Assembly (NCBI RefSeq): GCF_032813545.1 | Contig: NZ_CP136520.1 | Coordinates: 1,048,001 to 1,112,000 of the forward strand | Length of the DNA: 64,000 bases | From: Nodosilinea sp. E11 | Lineage (GTDB): Bacteria; Cyanobacteriota; Cyanobacteriia; Phormidesmidales; Phormidesmidaceae | Direction of reading: 5' to 3' | Shown: piece by piece, positions 62,275 through 64,000 of the stretch | How the letters are laid out: the number at the start of each line of letters is the position of its first letter | Position numbering within the stretch: the stretch's first letter is position 1 | Position numbers and translations under genes: made by a program | The notes under the pieces: model-generated | Database searches by the model: none | Seen by the model: only the letters and a program-made list of their open reading frames with translations | Told to the model about the DNA's origin: nothing

Positions 62275-63636
62275 CTACAGGCTGGCCACCTTAGACGAGT
62301 AGGCCCGCTCTCCCATAATATAAGTGGCGGCAACGGCGCGATCGCTCCCCATAATCACTAGCGAAAACAGCAGATCTTCCAGGGCTGCCAACGTTTGAGG
62401 AATACCTCCCTGATTGCGCAGGGCCAGCAGCGGTGTCGCCTGGGGGTCGAGCACCACAAAGTCGGCCTCTTTGCCCAAGTCAAAGCTGCCCAGTTTATCC
62501 TCTAGGCACAGCGCCCTCGCTCCGCCCAAGGTGGCAAGAAACAGCGCCTTAAAGGCCGAGAGCTTTTGCCCTCGCAGCTGGGCCACCTTGTAGGCTTCGT
62601 TAGTGGTTTGCAGCAGGGAGAAACTAGTACCTGCGCCCACGTCGGTGCCCAGGCCCACCTTGACTGGGTGCTCAGGGTTTTTGGCCTGCTCAAGGCGAAA
62701 CAGGCCGCTGCCGAGGAACAGGTTAGAGGTGGGGCAGAACGAGATCGCCGCCTTGGCCTCGGAGAGCCGCCGGAATTCATCGTCGGTGAGTTGCACCCCG
62801 TGGGCAAACAGCGATCGCGATCGCACCAACCCCGTCTGGTCGTACACATCCAGGTAACCGTCATACTGGGGAAACAGTTCTTTGATCCAGGCGACTTCGC
62901 TGACGTTTTCCGACAGATGGGTGTGCAGGTAGACATCGGGAAACTCATCCAGCAGCTTGGCCGCCAGTTTGAGCTGAGCTTCGGTGGAGGTGGCAGCAAA
63001 CCGGGGCGTAACCGCGTAAAGCAATCGCCCACGCCCGTGCCATTTCTCAATTAGCGCCTTCGACTCCTCGTAGGAGGACTGGGCTGTATCGCAGAGATAA
63101 TCGGGGGCGTTGCGATCCATCATCACCTTGCCGCTGATCATCCGCAGGTGACGGGCCTCAGCCGCCTCAAAAAAAGCATCGACTGATGCCGGAAACACCG
63201 CCGCAAACACCAGGGCGGTGGTGGTGCCGTTTTTAAGCAGTTCGTCTAAAAAGAGGTCTGCCACCTGCCGAGCGTAGGCCGGGTCGGCAAATTTACGCTC
63301 AGTGGGAAAGGTATAGCGCTCTAGCCATTCCAGCAGCTGCTCGCCGTAGGATGCCATCATGCCCGTCTGGGGGTAGTGAATATGGGTGTCGATCAAGCCA
63401 GGGATGATCAGGCTGCCGCTATGGTCGATCAAGGGGCGATCGCCCACCCGGTCCGCTAGGGCTTTGTAAGCCCCTACTGCTTCAATCTGGCCCTCGCGCA
63501 CCAGCAGCAACCCATCGGCAAAATAGCGGACGGCCTGGTCTTCTGGCTGGTAAAACGGATCTCCAATACAGTCCAGCAACGCTCCCCGGATAGCGACAGT
63601 ACCCTGGCTGACTGGCCGTTCCGGTTGATGCTCCAT
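62275..63636 (-). CDS. guaD: Guanine deaminase
   Basis: 453 residues. The amidohydrolase core: PGLIDTHIHYPQTG with the HxH metal pair, LLEWLERYTFPTERKFADP, HTHLSENVSEVAWI and GLGTDVGAGTSFSLL. The YPQTG and TFPTERK segments are guanine-deaminase specific. It turns guanine into xanthine, releasing ammonia. ATG 63636; monocistronic and convergent with kaiC. Confidence 0.96.
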   Translation of the reverse strand: MEHQPERPVSQGTVAIRGALLDCIGDPFYQPEDQAVRYFADGLLLVREGQIEAVGAYKALADRVGDRPLIDHSGSLIIPGLIDTHIHYPQTGMMASYGEQLLEWLERYTFPTERKFADPAYARQVADLFLDELLKNGTTTALVFAAVFPASVDAFFEAAEARHLRMISGKVMMDRNAPDYLCDTAQSSYEESKALIEKWHGRGRLLYAVTPRFAATSTEAQLKLAAKLLDEFPDVYLHTHLSENVSEVAWIKELFPQYDGYLDVYDQTGLVRSRSLFAHGVQLTDDEFRRLSEAKAAISFCPTSNLFLGSGLFRLEQAKNPEHPVKVGLGTDVGAGTSFSLLQTTNEAYKVAQLRGQKLSAFKALFLATLGGARALCLEDKLGSFDLGKEADFVVLDPQATPLLALRNQGGIPQTLAALEDLLFSLVIMGSDRAVAATYIMGERAYSSKVASL

Positions 63637-63723
63637 AGTGTTGCCCTTTTGGCGATGCCCAATTAGTAATGCCGATTGATCATACTCTGAGCAGCCAAAC
63701 TAACGGCAGCCAGCAGGGATGAG

Positions 63724-64000
63724 CTACTGAGTATCGATCAGTTGCTGAAAGCGTGGGTGATAGCGCAGCCCATCGAAATGAGCATCGATTTGCACCATCA
63801 CCCGGTACATGTAGGGGCTGAGGACAAAGGTGCGGTACAAATTTTTTAGGGTTTGCTCGAGGTTGCCTACCATAGCGTAGGTACGAGCCTTACCGTACCA
63901 GGCGTTGGGGTTGTCGGCCTGGTGGCTAAGGGAAATATCAAAACTGGCGATGGCTTCGGTGTAGCGCCCCATTTGAATGAGCACCGTGCCCCGTTGATTC
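63724..64000 (-). CDS. TPR-repeat protein (5' end beyond window)
   Basis: The frame runs off the window edge. Visible are tetratricopeptide-like helices: GTVLIQMGRYTEAIASFDIS and AWYGKARTYAMVGNLEQTLK, each with the TPR spacing of small and large residues, then a C-terminal cap YHPRFQQLIDTQ. Scaffold for protein interactions; the part seen is the C-terminal 92 residues. Partner and full size cannot be judged. Confidence 0.75.
   Translation of the reverse strand, partial: NQRGTVLIQMGRYTEAIASFDISLSHQADNPNAWYGKARTYAMVGNLEQTLKNLYRTFVLSPYMYRVMVQIDAHFDGLRYHPRFQQLIDTQ

Overview
The window is a cyanobacterial chromosome segment. Diagnostic genes are psbD-psbC (photosystem II D2 and CP43), ycf4, ndhL next to a DUF3007 gene, and the circadian cluster kaiA-kaiB-kaiC. 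Several small cyanobacteria-restricted families (DUF4327, a DUF6761-like protein, DUF3007) and very frequent GCGATCGC (HIP1) palindromes agree with this. The backbone is GC-rich by eye, and the gene mix resembles filamentous Leptolyngbya/Nodosilinea-type cyanobacteria; that genus-level placement is inference. No rRNA, tRNA or CRISPR array was recognised.

Layout. 1-4.3 kb: an AT-rich islet between two Uma2 nuclease-like genes holds a divergent pair, a membrane-anchored SMODS-associated-type NUDIX protein and a reverse transcriptase of the UG/Abi defence type. This is the best candidate for an undescribed system. 4.5-15 kb: bacterial dynamin-like GTPase, an AtzG/AtzE-like amidase pair, queD-queE (queuosine precursor synthesis), PPK2, DUF72, DUF4327, a SixA-like phosphatase, an epoxide-hydrolase-like enzyme and small conserved proteins. 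15.4-21 kb: psbDC on the minus strand, then ycf4, a lipoprotein cyclophilin and a ketoacyl synthase whose start codon is problematic. 21-26 kb: an ABM-like membrane protein, an Orn/Lys/Arg decarboxylase-family enzyme, DUF427, ilvC and a small HTH gene with a likely operator.

26.3-29.7 kb: a second AT-rich stretch with three orphan genes, an intact IS5-family insertion (TTA target duplication) and a 105-bp MITE-like element. 29.9-38.2 kb: msrA, gshB, a third Uma2 gene, ridA, a Nudix hydrolase, malQ, a CBS protein, an AEC transporter with a peptidoglycan-binding protein, and an M15 peptidase. 38.4-42.5 kb: a 1098-residue protein with a TamB/AsmA-like N-terminus and an unrecognised C-terminal two thirds, then a stand-alone M41 (FtsH-like) protease domain. 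42.6-50.9 kb: a four-gene minus-strand cell-surface operon (DUF11 protein, giant outer-membrane barrel, beta-helix/OmpA protein, secreted DUF11-like protein) with overlapping genes. 51.4-64 kb: ndhL-DUF3007-trpA, a PAS/GAF/GGDEF/EAL protein, a CBS-linked histidine-kinase-like protein with a degenerate ATPase divergent from kaiA, kaiABC, guaD and a TPR gene cut by the window end.

Repeats are a second theme: a palindromic family with two copies (11.4 and 38.3 kb), a 14-copy octamer array that can fold back (24.4 kb), a tandem 45-bp duplication (32.7 kb), a 17-bp triplicate (35.5 kb) and GGATGGGT-type arrays at three places.
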